64,000 nucleotides of DNA from Novakomyces olei. Lineage: Eukaryota; Ascomycota; Novakomycetes; Novakomycetales; Novakomycetaceae. The DNA is taken from the NCBI GenBank assembly GCA_016906335.1, contig JADEYG010000004.1, forward strand, positions 843,001-907,000, written 5' to 3'. The notes beneath the pieces were generated by a model, which made no database searches, was not told the origin of the DNA, and worked only from the letters and a program-made list of their open reading frames with translations. The translations under genes and the position numbers were made by a program. Shown here one piece after another: positions 11,455 through 22,207 of this stretch. Numbering within the stretch: position 1 is the first letter of the stretch; the number at the start of each line of letters is the position of its first letter.

Positions 11455-12526
11455 CTACACGCTAAATTTGACGCGGGCACGACTGCCCCTGTTGCCTTCG
11501 TCGTGAGCTGAGAACTCGACCATTTCTTCTTTTGGTAGACGCAGAATTTCTTTGAGAGCGCGGCTGTGCGTGATTAGTATTGATGATGATCGCAGTTGTA
11601 AAAATATAGACAATCTCCTGTTAAATGCATAGATGAAAGCAGAAAAAGAAGGCAAGTAGAATTAGTGCAAGGGATCAACATATGAACTTGAAATGACTAG
11701 TCAATCACCAATCAAACCTTGGCTAGTGATTGCACGGCCTTTATGACAAATTAGGCGTATGTACACGACCAACAGTGGGAGCATACGCCAGACAGGGGAA
11801 CAATGGTGAATAAAGGACTGAAAGGAAACAAAGAGACCTTCAATAAAAATCTAATAAAAGTAAAGCAGTGTAGAATGTATACCCAATGCGAAGAAGCCTC
11901 TCCTTATTATCGCAGGAACGCGTCCAGATACTAAGTCTGGAAAATTTTGCGCGTACGTTGCACACAACACCCATAATCTCATGCAACCCTTCTTCCTCGA
12001 TAGTCTCGCCAATTGCCGCTAATACCAGATTTGTCCACATTTCATCTAGCAATGCCGAACCAGGTCCTGGTTTAACTTTGATCTGATAAGACCAGCGGCC
12101 ACCATCAGAGTTTTGAGCGTCTTCCCATTCTGGCCGCACGCCACGGCGAAACACATGTAGATCGCTTTTTGAAGCCAGGTCTGAAGGCTTCGCAATATTA
12201 TTGAAAATTCCCCAGAACTCCTCCACGCTATCAAAAGAAATGACTTCTTTCAAAAGATCACGCCAGTCCGCTCCCGGCGCCTGCGCCGGTGGTTGAGTGT
12301 ACCACACCGTCCACTCGCTCATCAGCCCATGCTTTACGTTGAAATTGATCGGATTCTCTAGAACTGTTACAGGCCGCGATGCGCCAATATCCTCGTTCTC
12401 TGCTGCATCTTCAGTTGACTCGTTTGTTCCTGCATTCAAATGCTCATTTTTTGGCTCATTCACTTGATCATCGACGTGTTCAAGCTTCTGGTGAGCCTCT
12501 GCTGTCGGCTGTGCTACGTCCACCAT
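11455..12526 (-). CDS. CDC33: Eukaryotic translation initiation factor 4E
   Basis: Two exons are separated by an intron of about 260 bp (about 11879-11618). The ATG at 12526 (MVDVAQPTAEAHQ) opens an acidic, disordered N-terminal extension of about 55 residues. The eIF4E core follows, with the expected tryptophans: HGLMSEWTVWYTQ, VEEFWGIFNNI, RPEWED and LSIWTR. Exon 2 adds SSSILITHSRALKEILRLPKEE and ends with a basic tail. The protein binds the mRNA m7G cap and recruits eIF4G. A short open stretch upstream of 12526 lacks an ATG and is not counted. Divergent from UFE1 over 950 bp. Confidence 0.9.
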
Positions 12527-13476
12527 TTCAGGAAGGCAGTATTTAAATGACGGCAAAGGACAAAAGCGGTCAAGTCCGTAGCTGCTGCTTCAAGCTCTTG
12601 ATCAGCTAAAGACTTGCGCCAAAAGGGTTTCTCTGGAAAAGTTGACTAGCACAGAACTTTCCCACTTGCCCGCTGGTGAATTACAGCAATCACCAGCACA
12701 AGCAGTTGTCTAGTACGAACAATAATTTCCAAGGAGATTTTTTTATGTTTCTTTTTCGCTAATAATATATTAATATAATGGAGTGAGTAAAGCTTATAGG
12801 GGATATTACAGGTTTGATACAGGTATATATATGCTGCAAAAAGACTCTGGACCGCGAATATTTTTGAAAAGATTCTAATTTAGGGTTTCCCTTGCTACTA
12901 ACCAGAAGAGTTTTTGAAATTGTAGAAATTCTTGTTGCCGGCTTTTCGCTAAACTAGATTTCGCTGGCAGCTTCTTTTAAAAAATCAATTTGTAGAAGGC
13001 AATTTAAATAAATAATTTGTTGCACAGAAACATAATATAATGTTATTGTCTTTTATACGTGTTACAAACTTGGATGGCTTACAATAAAATAAACAGCATT
13101 CGCAGTCTCAATTCCTATTCAGTATTCATTTAGACATTACAGGCCGAAATGCCGCTGTTCAAACAAAAATTCAAACATCAAAATTAAAAACCCATAATAT
13201 TCTCGCTGATCTATTGTGATTTCACTCTACTCCTTCATTGTGCGTTTATAGTAAATGGATAAAATTCCATTTTAGATAAAATCAATATAATAAACATTAC
13301 AATAGACAAATGATATAAGCTGTGTAATGGTAATTAACTCTGTCATAGCCAAGTGAGAAGGTAATTGGTTACAGTTCATGCGTGGCGGCACTTTGGGAAA
13401 TCGAGATAATCATAGCTGCAAATTCAGTTTTTAATTTCTTCAATGAAGAAATAGTGCCAAAGTGCAGCATATTGAC
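12527..13476. other. Intergenic region between eIF4E and UFE1
   Basis: About 950 bp of AT-rich sequence with no convincing exon on either strand. It must carry both divergent promoters. No array or telomere-type motif is seen here, unlike several other divergent pairs in the window. Confidence 0.6.
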
Positions 13477-14538
13477 ATGACTGACCGTACTGGAGACTTT
13501 CTCTGTGCGGTGGAGCGACAAGGTGGGCACCGAATAAAACCGGACAAACAGGCAAAAGTCAATGATGCGTTCACCATGGAGGCAAAAGATATATATCAGT
13601 ATCTTTTAAGCATGCAAAAGTTCTTTGATCAGATTCGACGGCCGTACACGCGATCCTTAGCTGAATCATCCGGTCTTGAGGACGAAGAGAATGAAGCTGA
13701 AGATGAAGACAATGATGATTTTAATTTTAATGAAGAGATAGGGAAAAATTATCAAAAATTGCCTTCAAATTTACATTCGAGCCGTCTCACAGCTGCTCAA
13801 TGTGACGAAATTGATTTACAGTCTCGTATGATGATCAGGCAGGCAATGAACAGGGTCTCTGTTTTGGAAAAAGCCGAAACAGCTCGCAGGCAGCGCTTTG
13901 AACAGGGAAGCGTTTTGCAACGGCTTTTACGTACCGACGAAGAAAGCGAACGGGACAAAATATTGGCAGCGCATAGAATATCAATTGCTGCTTATTTAGG
14001 GGCAAAATTAAACAGACTTTCACAAATGCAAAAGGCTTTACAGGAGACCAGGCTAAATGCACAGCTGAAAACGATGCGTAGACGTGGAGGAGTTTACGAG
14101 CGAAGCCGGAACAACAGTAATGTACAGGTCCCTTACGAACAGGCAGCTGTGGAAATTGATCAAGAAGAAAAGGCAAAACAGGATCAAGAAACCATAGCTA
14201 TTGAATCTCAGCTTTCTCCTGCTCAAGTTCAAGTATTGCAAGAACAGAGCACCGCTTTACTGGACGAGTTTCAGGACACTCTGGCTAAAATTCACAACGT
14301 GGAAAAGTCAATATCCGAGATTTCTGATCTCCAGGCAGAGCTAATGCGGCATCTTGTCACACAAAACGATATATCAGAAAGGCTTTATGATGAAGCAAAA
14401 ACTACGGCTGTATCTGTGCAGCGTGGTAATCGCGAATTAGTACGGGCACGGCGGCGGCATGCTGCCTCAACAAAGTATATAGTGGCGGGTCTTCTTTTTG
14501 CCAGCTTTTTACTGCTGCTGCTCGATTGGATATCATGA
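13477..14538 (+). CDS. UFE1: ER t-SNARE, syntaxin-18/Ufe1-like
   Basis: A single exon encodes 353 aa. The N-terminus MTDRTGDFLCAVERQGG is the characteristic syntaxin-18/Ufe1 start. The protein then has helical charged segments, a SNARE-type heptad region (about residues 265-330, including DEFQDTLAKIHNVEKSISEI), a basic stretch ARRRHAASTKY and a single C-terminal membrane anchor (VAGLLFASFLLLLLDW). This is a tail-anchored ER SNARE for retrograde Golgi-to-ER fusion and homotypic ER fusion. The frame is open upstream to 13462 without an ATG, so the start is at 13477. Confidence 0.88.
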   Translation: MTDRTGDFLCAVERQGGHRIKPDKQAKVNDAFTMEAKDIYQYLLSMQKFFDQIRRPYTRSLAESSGLEDEENEAEDEDNDDFNFNEEIGKNYQKLPSNLHSSRLTAAQCDEIDLQSRMMIRQAMNRVSVLEKAETARRQRFEQGSVLQRLLRTDEESERDKILAAHRISIAAYLGAKLNRLSQMQKALQETRLNAQLKTMRRRGGVYERSRNNSNVQVPYEQAAVEIDQEEKAKQDQETIAIESQLSPAQVQVLQEQSTALLDEFQDTLAKIHNVEKSISEISDLQAELMRHLVTQNDISERLYDEAKTTAVSVQRGNRELVRARRRHAASTKYIVAGLLFASFLLLLLDWIS

Positions 14539-14724
14539 TAGACGCCTAAATTAAATATAAATATATGAATAAAAAACGAATAATAGATTAATATAAATAA
14601 TCCTATTTAATTGTAATGTCTGTCATAAATTATTATAATAGTACACATTCAAATGCGGACAAAATGATAACAAAGATTGAGCATAACCCAATTTTTCTTT
14701 GCCCATTCTTGTACGAATGCTCGA

Positions 14725-16063
14725 TCAAAACACCTCCCATAAACTAATGTTTCCATCAGCCCCACCAACTGCTACTAAATGCTTCTTCATCATTTCTTGT
14801 TCTCTACGAGCTATCAGAGACGTGGCGCTTATCTCATTACTGTTATGATTGCCGTCTCGTATAACGGCAAAAGCAGTGGCGTGAACAGTAGACCTATGCC
14901 ACTTTAACACAGCCATTTGCTTTAGATTCGATGTTTTGTAGACGCGTGCACGTCCATCAAAGCCACCAGTTAAAAGATAAAGTCCGTCGCTTCTTACATT
15001 AGCCGCCTGTTGGCCATTGTGACCAGTGTTGGCCACGAGAGGCGGGGTATAAGAGGGCGACAAAGGACGGGGTATTTCGTCTTTACCATCACCTTTCAAT
15101 ACTTGATCATCAGGGCCACAGTCGGTATTAGGGTTAGTTGTAACCCTAGAACTTTTGGTGGCCTCATAGTTGCTATTCATATTTGCGTCTGTAAGGACAG
15201 GACTAGCGCAACGCAGAGAATGCCGAACAATACGTGCATCAGCACCGCAAGAGTAAAAAACCATTGACCCAAAATCACAGGCTAATGACAGAACTTTATT
15301 TTAGTAAATATGCTTTAAATAGCCACTTACCTGGAGCACGGTGGCTAGCATCGATAAAGATAGTACGCCACTGCTCTTGGCTATTGCCCTGTAAGTGGGC
15401 CACGTGGCCAGATTCGTAGCCGATGACAAGACTATTACAAGCAGGAGACAGGCCGACTGCCATTACGAGCCCGGTCTTTTCGTCCTTGGCACCAACTTCG
15501 GCAGAGAGCCGACGACAGCTCGGCATTTCATAAATGTCAACCAGCTCGGAGCGCTTGTGGTTAGGGACAGCGAGGATGAAGACGTCATCGCCCACATACT
15601 GGGCGGACAATGGACAGAAATTCAGAGCATTCACGTCCAATGCGCTAAACAGCCACGGGTTCCGTTCATCTTTTGCCGATGTAGGTAAAGGCAGTTCCCA
15701 CATGTAAACTTTATTGTCACGCCCGTGCCTTGAATGATAAGTCTCAGTAGGAGAAACAAGAGCGAAATGCAACGCTGGAAATACGTGCTTAAAATGCTAG
15801 ATGAACCATACGTTAACAGGTATCCATTGCGCCAGAATATGCCTAGGATTGTGCGTTTGTGTGCTCTCCAGGTTCTTGATGGCCTCCGCGTCGCGTTGCT
15901 CCATACTATAACGAACCCTTCTGCATCGCTGTGTATGTTAGCCGTACTGCTACCATCCGGCTGCTTACGCTGAAATAATGTACGCGTTTTCCGCTGCAAA
16001 TTGTATGGCGCTTATTTGATGGCTGTGCCCACGGAGTACGAACGCCGGCACGGGCACGCTCAT
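14725..16063 (-). CDS. ASA1: WD40-repeat protein, ASTRA-associated protein 1 (GNB1L-like)
   Basis: Four exons: 16063-15969, 15928-15812, 15728-15331 and 15281-14725, giving about 388 aa. Repeats seen include FVLRGHSHQISAIQF, EGFVIVWSNATRRP, LLTHGRDNKVYMWEL and, near the C-terminus, LTGGFDGRARVYKTSNL. It ends GGADGNISLWEVF. This order, with the internal 'HGRDNK.Y.W' repeat, fits Asa1/GNB1L. In yeast Asa1 is a subunit of the ASTRA complex, which helps mature PIKK kinases with Tel2-Tti1-Tti2. The intron ending at 15729 uses the acceptor tcaag, since the nearer CAG breaks the frame. Divergent from MHR1. Confidence 0.8.
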
Positions 16064-16125
16064 TAGACCCACATAGTATCCGCCTTCTTTTCGTACACCG
16101 ATTTTGGCTAACTGCCGTCAGTATT

Positions 16126-16361
16126 TTAATAAAATAAAATAATAATAAAATAATAATAATAAAATAATAAAATAATAAAATAATAAAATAATAAAATAAT
16201 AAAATAATAAAATAATAAAATAATAAAATAATAAAATAATAAAATAATAAAATAATAAAATAATAAAATAATAAAATAATAAAATAATAAAATAATAAAA
16301 TAATAAAATAATAAAATAATAAAATAATAAAATAATAAAATAATAAAATAATAAAATAATA
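16126..16361. repeat. 8-bp AAAATAAT array in the ASA1/MHR1 divergent promoter
   Basis: Roughly 27 copies of an 8-bp AAAATAAT unit (236 bp) lie between the start codons of ASA1 (16063) and MHR1 (16462). The array begins with a few irregular AAAT/AAT units and ends with one substitution (AATAG). Confidence 0.96.
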
Positions 16362-16461
16362 GAATAAATTATCTAGTACCGGATACAAACTGTAAAATAT
16401 CATATAATTGTATTATTTGATCAATAATTTTTATATTTGCTCATCACCTGAAATCTTCGCT

Positions 16462-17040
16462 ATGGCTGCCCTTAGGGCCACGGCGCCCGAGCTCTTCTTC
16501 TACAAGAACAGGTCGACATACCAAATTCTCGCCTCGCCAGCGTACGTGATGAAGGTACGGGTTTACTCTCTGCTCATCTAACCAAAGACTTCCATCTTAA
16601 AACAACTGCCTTACCCAACGTTACCGGAGAAGAACAATGCGCCAAAAAAGATGCGACCACCACAGCTACGACGGGACCACTGGCACATTATGGCTCGTGT
16701 GATGTGTCCCGACGTAGTTTCGGCAGATTACATACTGACAGAGTACTTGCGGTATCGGCGGATGAGAGAAAAGGCGCCCCTCACTATGCGTGAACGTTAC
16801 ATGCCTCGCGATCAACGCAACCGGCATTTTATGCGACTCTCATTACCACATACTGTGGCTGACTTGGCGGATATAATTGGACGGGCGCCAAATGTGCCTG
16901 TTTTGTTCTACTGGACTAATTTATCCGATCGGCTTTGGTCGGATCAATGGACTGCTAATGCAGAGCACCGTGAACTGGTCTCTAAAGAAATTGCTTTGCC
17001 GAATGAACTGCTACAAAAGGAGGAGCCTTTAGAGGCCTAA
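16462..17040 (+). CDS. MHR1: Mitochondrial large ribosomal subunit protein mL67 / Mhr1
   Basis: Two exons (16462 to about 16553 and about 16586-17040) encode about 182 aa. Recognisable blocks are ATAPELFFYKNRSTYQIL, LRRDHWHIMARV (yeast LRRDIWKCMCVV), the YLRYRRMRE helix, and SLPHTVADLADII corresponding to yeast EAVADLRESL. Mhr1 in yeast is both a mitoribosomal protein (mL67) and a factor in mitochondrial DNA recombination; it is a fungal-specific family. This is one of the strongest phylogenetic markers in the window. Confidence 0.82.
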
Positions 17041-17869
17041 ATTTGTTCTTTACATTAATCCCTGCTGCTGCGGCAGCGACTATTCTACTGTCAGCCTCAA
17101 GTGCACCTCGCAAGAGGCCGTTGTGATAAGGGGCCCTTTGTAATTATATAAATATTGAAACACTTAAAAGCCAGGCCTACACTTTTGTTTGATCCAACGT
17201 CTTCTTTGACGTATATCGAATAATACTTCAGTCTAAAATCGTTGACAAGAACAGTAACTTTATCAAAAGCCGTATTGTATGTTAATACAGCATTTTGATC
17301 TCGATTAAACTTTCCAAGATTTTCAGGACGCGCAGTTTTAAAGATGTTGACCTTTTTTTATGCGTCTATATAGACTCGTGTATAGTAATATGCTATTCCC
17401 TCTGCAAATACTTCCATTTACAAAGGAGTCGACTTAGTACACATGTTACTTTGGATTTCTAATATTTATGTTCAACCAGACGACTAAGCTAACTTGATGG
17501 TGGGCGATGGCAATATCTATTAATCGACTGAGTACCCCGTTGATTGTTGGATTGGGACTTTCAATTTAAAAAGTTCTGTTTCCATGTAATGGTAGATAAA
17601 CCCTAAACCTGATAATACTAATATTTTTTTATGGATTAACCCCGCTAACCCAGATAATCGTAAGCGATATGAAGCTATCACTTAGGAACATGGATCACAT
17701 AAAAACGCTAGATGCAATACAAATATTTGTGCATTTTTCGTGTCCAGTGTGTTGTATTGGCCAAAATAGATGCAAAAAAGCAGACTTCTACAATGAATTA
17801 TAATATATGATCCACGCGAACAATGGTGCGAAAAAGAAGAAATATACAAATGAATAGGTAAGTAGGTAG

Positions 17870-17955
17870 ATAGTCGATTAATTAGTCAGTTAGTTAATCA
17901 GTTAATTAATTAATTAAATGATTCATTCGTTCATTCGTTCGTTCGTTCGTTCAAA
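17870..17955. repeat. Degenerate TTAA/TTCG simple repeats
   Basis: A run of ATTAATTAGTCAGTTAG-like units passes into ATTCGTTCATTCG and then (TTCG)n. The TTCG part is the only GC-containing simple repeat of note in the window. Confidence 0.75.
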
Positions 17956-17985
17956 ATAAATAATTAATTAATCAAATGGAATAAA

Positions 17986-18083
17986 TAGAATTGTGTCTAG
18001 CTCCTAGCCTGAATCCGCCCGAAAAACAAAAGGTCCCAGAGAAGGCCCATTTTCCAGATGGCACCGCGTGGAGGTGGCTAGAC
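17986..18083 (+). repeat. Structured repeat, copy A
   Basis: The 98-bp element shares with copy B the 5' block ATAGAATTGTGTCTAGC and the following TCCTAGCC. It also shares an internal AAAGGTCCCA block and the terminal GCTAGAC. The ends GTCTAGC (17995-18001) and GCTAGAC (18077-18083) are perfect inverted repeats, so the transcript could close into a hairpin. Copy A carries about 20 bp (ATGGCACCGCGTGGAGGTGG) just before the 3' arm that copy B lacks. It is GC-rich in an AT-rich setting. Function unknown; it could be a small dispersed repeat or a structured RNA. Confidence 0.75.
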
Positions 18084-18149
18084 TTTGCCGCCCAAAAGAA
18101 AAAAAACAGGAAAATCGGAGAAAATGAAGAAAATTAAATAAATAAACGG

Positions 18150-18230
18150 AATAGAATTGTGTCTAGCTCCTAGCCGGAACCCGCTCAAGGCGCCAAAGGT
18201 CCCACAGCAGGCTCAGTTTCCAGGCTAGAC
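18150..18230 (+). repeat. Structured repeat, copy B
   Basis: The 81-bp direct copy of the element at 17986 has inverted ends GTCTAGC (18161-18167) and GCTAGAC (18224-18230). The two copies have diverged by substitutions and by one segment difference near the 3' arm, yet the terminal arms are identical. Confidence 0.75.
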
Positions 18231-18771
18231 ATGAGATCTGTGGTAGATTTTGTATTCTATTTTAGAACGATTTGTACGATGTTATGAGACTTATTAACAA
18301 TACACTACTGATAATCATAAAATCTGTAAATGGCCGCGTTCGGTAAATTGACACTTTTTGTCCAATTTTGTTGTTGTTGGGGGAGGGAATAAACGCGTTC
18401 CCGTGACCGTAATTTCTACGAGTCAAAGTAACGCGACCAGTATTCCGTAAAAAAAAATAAAGTGATTACGATTATACTATCATTTTTTTGAATAAGTAAA
18501 CAAGTAGCGATATTTTTTCTCTATTTATTATAACATCCAAAATGAACTGGATATTTATTGTTGAATATAGAAGGTTGGAATTTGCTCTTATGGTAGATTA
18601 AATGAATTAGATGCTCTAGATTGCTTCAGCTGAATCCCCCGAGGGTGTGAGGGTTCGCTTGAGCTATATATATGTAACTATGTATTTTTGAGTGAGTATT
18701 CTGTAAAGCTAAAAGTCAAACAACTGACACTCATGGTTGAGTTGTCTTAGCCGGTCAGTGAGTCGGCGAGT

Positions 18772-18772
<1 letters not shown>

Positions 18773-18833
<61 letters not shown>
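18773..18833. repeat. (TTA)n microsatellite
   Basis: About 20 TTA copies in the gene-poor region, not obviously tied to a promoter. Confidence 0.95.
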
Positions 18834-19109
18834 AGGGGATAATAGATTCATATTTCAACATTTATTATTTAGATTGCACAATAGAATGTGGATAATATGG
18901 TATGACAGATTAGTATTTAGCATTGTTAGTCTGAAGCAAATTGATCGATAAATTTGTGTACTTTTTGGAACTAATGATCTGCAGTATCTCGTGTTTATTT
19001 ACCATGGAGAGCACGATACGAAAGATATTCTTAACTGAATGATGATGGATTGCTAGGGCATTTTTCACTGATTTTTTACGTTTTTAATGCAACATTTTCC
19101 TTCGGGAGC

Positions 19110-19555
19110 TTCTACCGATATAATATTTTGGTCAACTCAAATCAGTATCGTGGCAAATATATTACGTACGGTACTTCTACCCAAGGCTTGTGCCGACAAG
19201 CACTTTCAGCCCGCTCGTGTTCGAACTGCTTCGAAAGAGTTGCCAAGCTCGTAGTCGTCACACTTTTTATTCGGGGGCTCTTTTCCTCTCTGCTTAGTCC
19301 AAATAGTCGTCATTTCTTTTCCTCTCATTCCATGATTGACCTCTTTCTCTTAATGACTACTGTTTCTCAATTGCGGTTCCGCCATAAAACCCGTTACCAC
19401 GCTCACTATCCCAACCTTTCTCTTCCCTTGAATGAGGAAAATATTGTATATTTGAATAACCCTATATTGTAACTGTAGACGTTTAAAGCGCATGTTATCA
19501 TCCCGACAATGTGGACATTTCAGAGTTTTCTTTACCAAATAAAATAATTAGTTAT
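19110..19555 (-). other. Possible spliced gene with a Cys/His zinc-binding motif (doubtful)
   Basis: Reading right to left, one frame has KTLKCPHCRDDNMRFKRLQ after an acceptor-like AAAG. A later one has FEHERAESACRHKPWVEVPY followed by a strong donor GTACGT. C-x2-C followed by H...C-x-H/PW is reminiscent of the C3HC (Rsm1/NIPA-type) zinc finger. The intervening pieces do not join cleanly and no start codon is identified. A longer plus-strand open frame (19050-19472) overlaps but looks like the shadow. Confidence 0.25.
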
Positions 19556-19786
19556 AAAAAAATAATAAAGTAATAAAATAATAAAAATTGAATTATAAAA
19601 TTGTAGAACAAAAATGTTCGTCAAAAATTACTGATATTTACAGAACGCAAACGGCTAAAAGCACATTAACTTTCACGGCAATTAACGCGAGACAATCTTT
19701 TGCATGCTCGTATTCGTTGCAGCCTACATCAATTCCATCTAATAAACAACCAGCAACCGATTGATCTGAAAAATTAACGCAAAATT

Positions 19787-21379
19787 ATGAGCTCAGACGA
19801 ACGAATACTCCGGAGTGTGCCTGATCGCACTCTGCCTGGGTTCCAAACTATGAAGAGTGCAGGACCGCCTCGTCGTCGCCGTCGTGCTAATTCAGTCGCT
19901 CAGCAGATGGCACGTGACTCTGTAGACAGGCTTCGTCGGGATACTTGGCGTATGTGAACTATAGAAATTGCTATTCTTATTTTTAAATCTCAACTAAATT
20001 TCTTTTGCTTGTTTTTGTCTTGATGTTAACTTGACTAACAAAAAGTGCCTCCGCTACTTTTGATGAGCGTGTTTGTCATTGCATACTTACTGAATCCTTC
20101 ACCGGATAATTGGGCTCGTCCGTTCATATTCTTATCGTACCCTGTACCTAATACTTCTCCGCAAATGTATGGCAAAGGACTCAAAGATGGCTTGTTTTGT
20201 ATCTTTTACGGCCTTTTTTTTACGTTCGTACGCGAATTTCTTATGCAGAAAGTAATCCGACCGATTGCTGTGTATTCTGGTATAAAGGGTCGCTCTAAGC
20301 AGATGCGTTTTATGGAACAAATGTACGCATTCCTTTATTTCGGCTTCTTTGGGCCTTTTGGATTGGTAAGTATACATTTATTCTCATGTTCTTGTTCGTG
20401 TTTATTCATTGTTTTAATTCACGATTATAAACGGTCTCATACCTTTCTCATTGTATGACTAACCTGCCTCAGTATAATATGTACAAAACTCCCCTTTGGT
20501 TTTTCGACACGAAGCATTTTTGGATCGGTTTCCCTCACCGAGCCCACAATGCGACGTTCAAATTGCATTACCTTTTAGAGGCAGCGTATTGGCTGCAGCA
20601 GGCAGTGGTCCTAGCTCTTCGATTGGAAAAACCTCGAAAGGATTACAAGGAACTGGTGTTTCACCATATTGTAACCTTGGCTCTGATCGTTCTTAGCTAC
20701 CGATTCCATTTCACTTACATCGGCCTTTGCGTATACGTTACCATGGACGTCTCCGACATTTTTCTCGCCGTAATTAATTGTTTTATTATTTTTTTGCTTT
20801 TCGTTCTATTCTTGCCCCGTGCTAGTCGTTTTATTTTGCTTTTAATCTATACATGCTTCTCTCGTTATTCTATAGTACTTCAACTTTGGCAAACTAACCT
20901 ATGCAGCTTTCCAAAGTATTAAATTACCTCGATCATTGGCTCGGCGTCCCCATGTTTATGTTCTTCGTTGGTGTATGGGCTTACATGCGGCATTATTTGA
21001 ACTTTCTCTTCCTTTGGTCGCTTGTTTACGAGATGCCTGTTTATGGACCCTTTGAACTGAACTGGGAGACACAGCAGTATAGCTGCTGGATTTCTCAATA
21101 CATCACGTTTGCTCTTCTTTCTCTGCTACAGGCCGTCAATCTTTTCTGGTTTTTCCTTATTATTCGTATCGGCCTTCGCTACCTTATTGCGGGCGTTAAA
21201 AAGGACGAACGTAGCGACGATGAAGACAAGGATGAGTAAGTGCACCATTGAAACTTTATATTATATTATATCATTTATTTTTTCATTAATTCTAATCCTG
21301 TTAAATAATTCATGTTTTCTCGGTGCTAATCATCCCAAGTAACGAGCCAGAGGTCCTAGACGAGAAGAAACACGACTAA
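19787..21379 (+). CDS. LAG1: Ceramide synthase (Lag1/Lac1 family)
   Basis: Five exons encode about 380 aa. Exon 1 ends near 19950 and is Arg-rich (PPRRRRRANS). The TLC domain spans exons 2-4, with five or more hydrophobic segments and the Lag1p motif KELVFHHIVTLALIVLSYRF, containing the two catalytic histidines. DVSDIFLALSKVLNYLD follows in exons 3-4; it requires the acceptor at 20906 (tgcag), which restores the family's SD.(F/W)LA.(A/S)K..NY. The C-terminus is acidic (DERSDDEDKD) and ends NEPEVLDEKKHD after a short last exon. The enzyme N-acylates sphingoid bases in the ER membrane. The acidic tail is typical of fungal members, where it can be CK2-phosphorylated. Confidence 0.92.
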
Positions 21380-22207
21380 AATTCTGAGTGTGAGCACTAC
21401 GAAGAGATCGGGAGATGGCTTGCATACTTTAATAACAATCAAAATATTTTATTTGATTCCTTATACATTTGCTTGCGACTGACGATCGCAAGCGTCTATT
21501 AATCAATCCAAATTTTTAAACTACAATTTTTGGTTACCGAGTCTGGGAAAGGCAGTCAAGGGATGCCGGCCTTTTTATGATATACATATTGTTTTTCGTG
21601 TCGCACACACACGTCTCTACATACTACTTAATTTTATACGAATATATATATATATATATATATAATGTCTTTGCTAGTATTGAAAGGATATATTTAATAT
21701 TATGTGAATTCAAAATGACGCGTTTACTAAACACTAATATATCCACATTTTGCTATGTATTTTCCTTCAAGATGCTAATTCACAAACACTCCACAAACAA
21801 GTACAATACAGAAAGTGAATGACAGAATTATAGAACTGTAAGGACTTTGACAGAAACCACGAGTGAGAATGAATAAAGTGCAGAGCACTCAACAACAATA
21901 ACTCTAGACAATATTTATGCGAAAAATATTAAAACAAAAAAACAAACTTGCTTTTAAACAAAAACAGCCTGCCAGTATCTACAATGAAATGCAGTCACAT
22001 TTTTGCCTTCCTCCATATATATCAAAAGTATTTGTAATATGGCAATAGCAAAGTACGACTCGGTCAACCCCTGTCCACTTTGATGCTGCTAATGCCAAGA
22101 CAGAAGCCCACCCATACCTTGCTCGCACAGCGCTATGACAATTATAGAAGTTTCCCGGATTTTGTGCTTTGACTTTTCATTCGCCAAATAAAACTCAACA
22201 TTTGCCT
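21380..22207. other. Convergent intergenic region with a short (TA)n
   Basis: 830 bp between the 3' ends of LAG1 and the SYT1-like gene, AT-rich, with (TA)n at about 21645-21664. No gene seen. Confidence 0.6.

Larger units (their letters stand above)
17041..19786. other. Gene-poor AT-rich region
   Basis: 2.7 kb with no confident gene. It contains A/T-rich unique sequence, simple TTCG/TTAA runs (17870-17955), a pair of structured repeats (17986-18230), a TTA array (18773-18833) and a doubtful zinc-finger reading frame on the minus strand (about 19110-19555). The part from 19557 to 19786 should include the LAG1 promoter. Confidence 0.6.

Noticed and set aside
15125-15150. Telomere-like TTAGGGTTAG...TAACCCTA inverted pair
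   Set aside because: It is inside a coding exon of ASA1 and is explained by the codons for VTTNPN; not counted as a promoter element.
17041-19786. Possible relic of a transposable element in the gene-poor region
   Set aside because: No transposase, reverse transcriptase, long terminal repeats or target duplications visible; only the short paired repeats are supportable.
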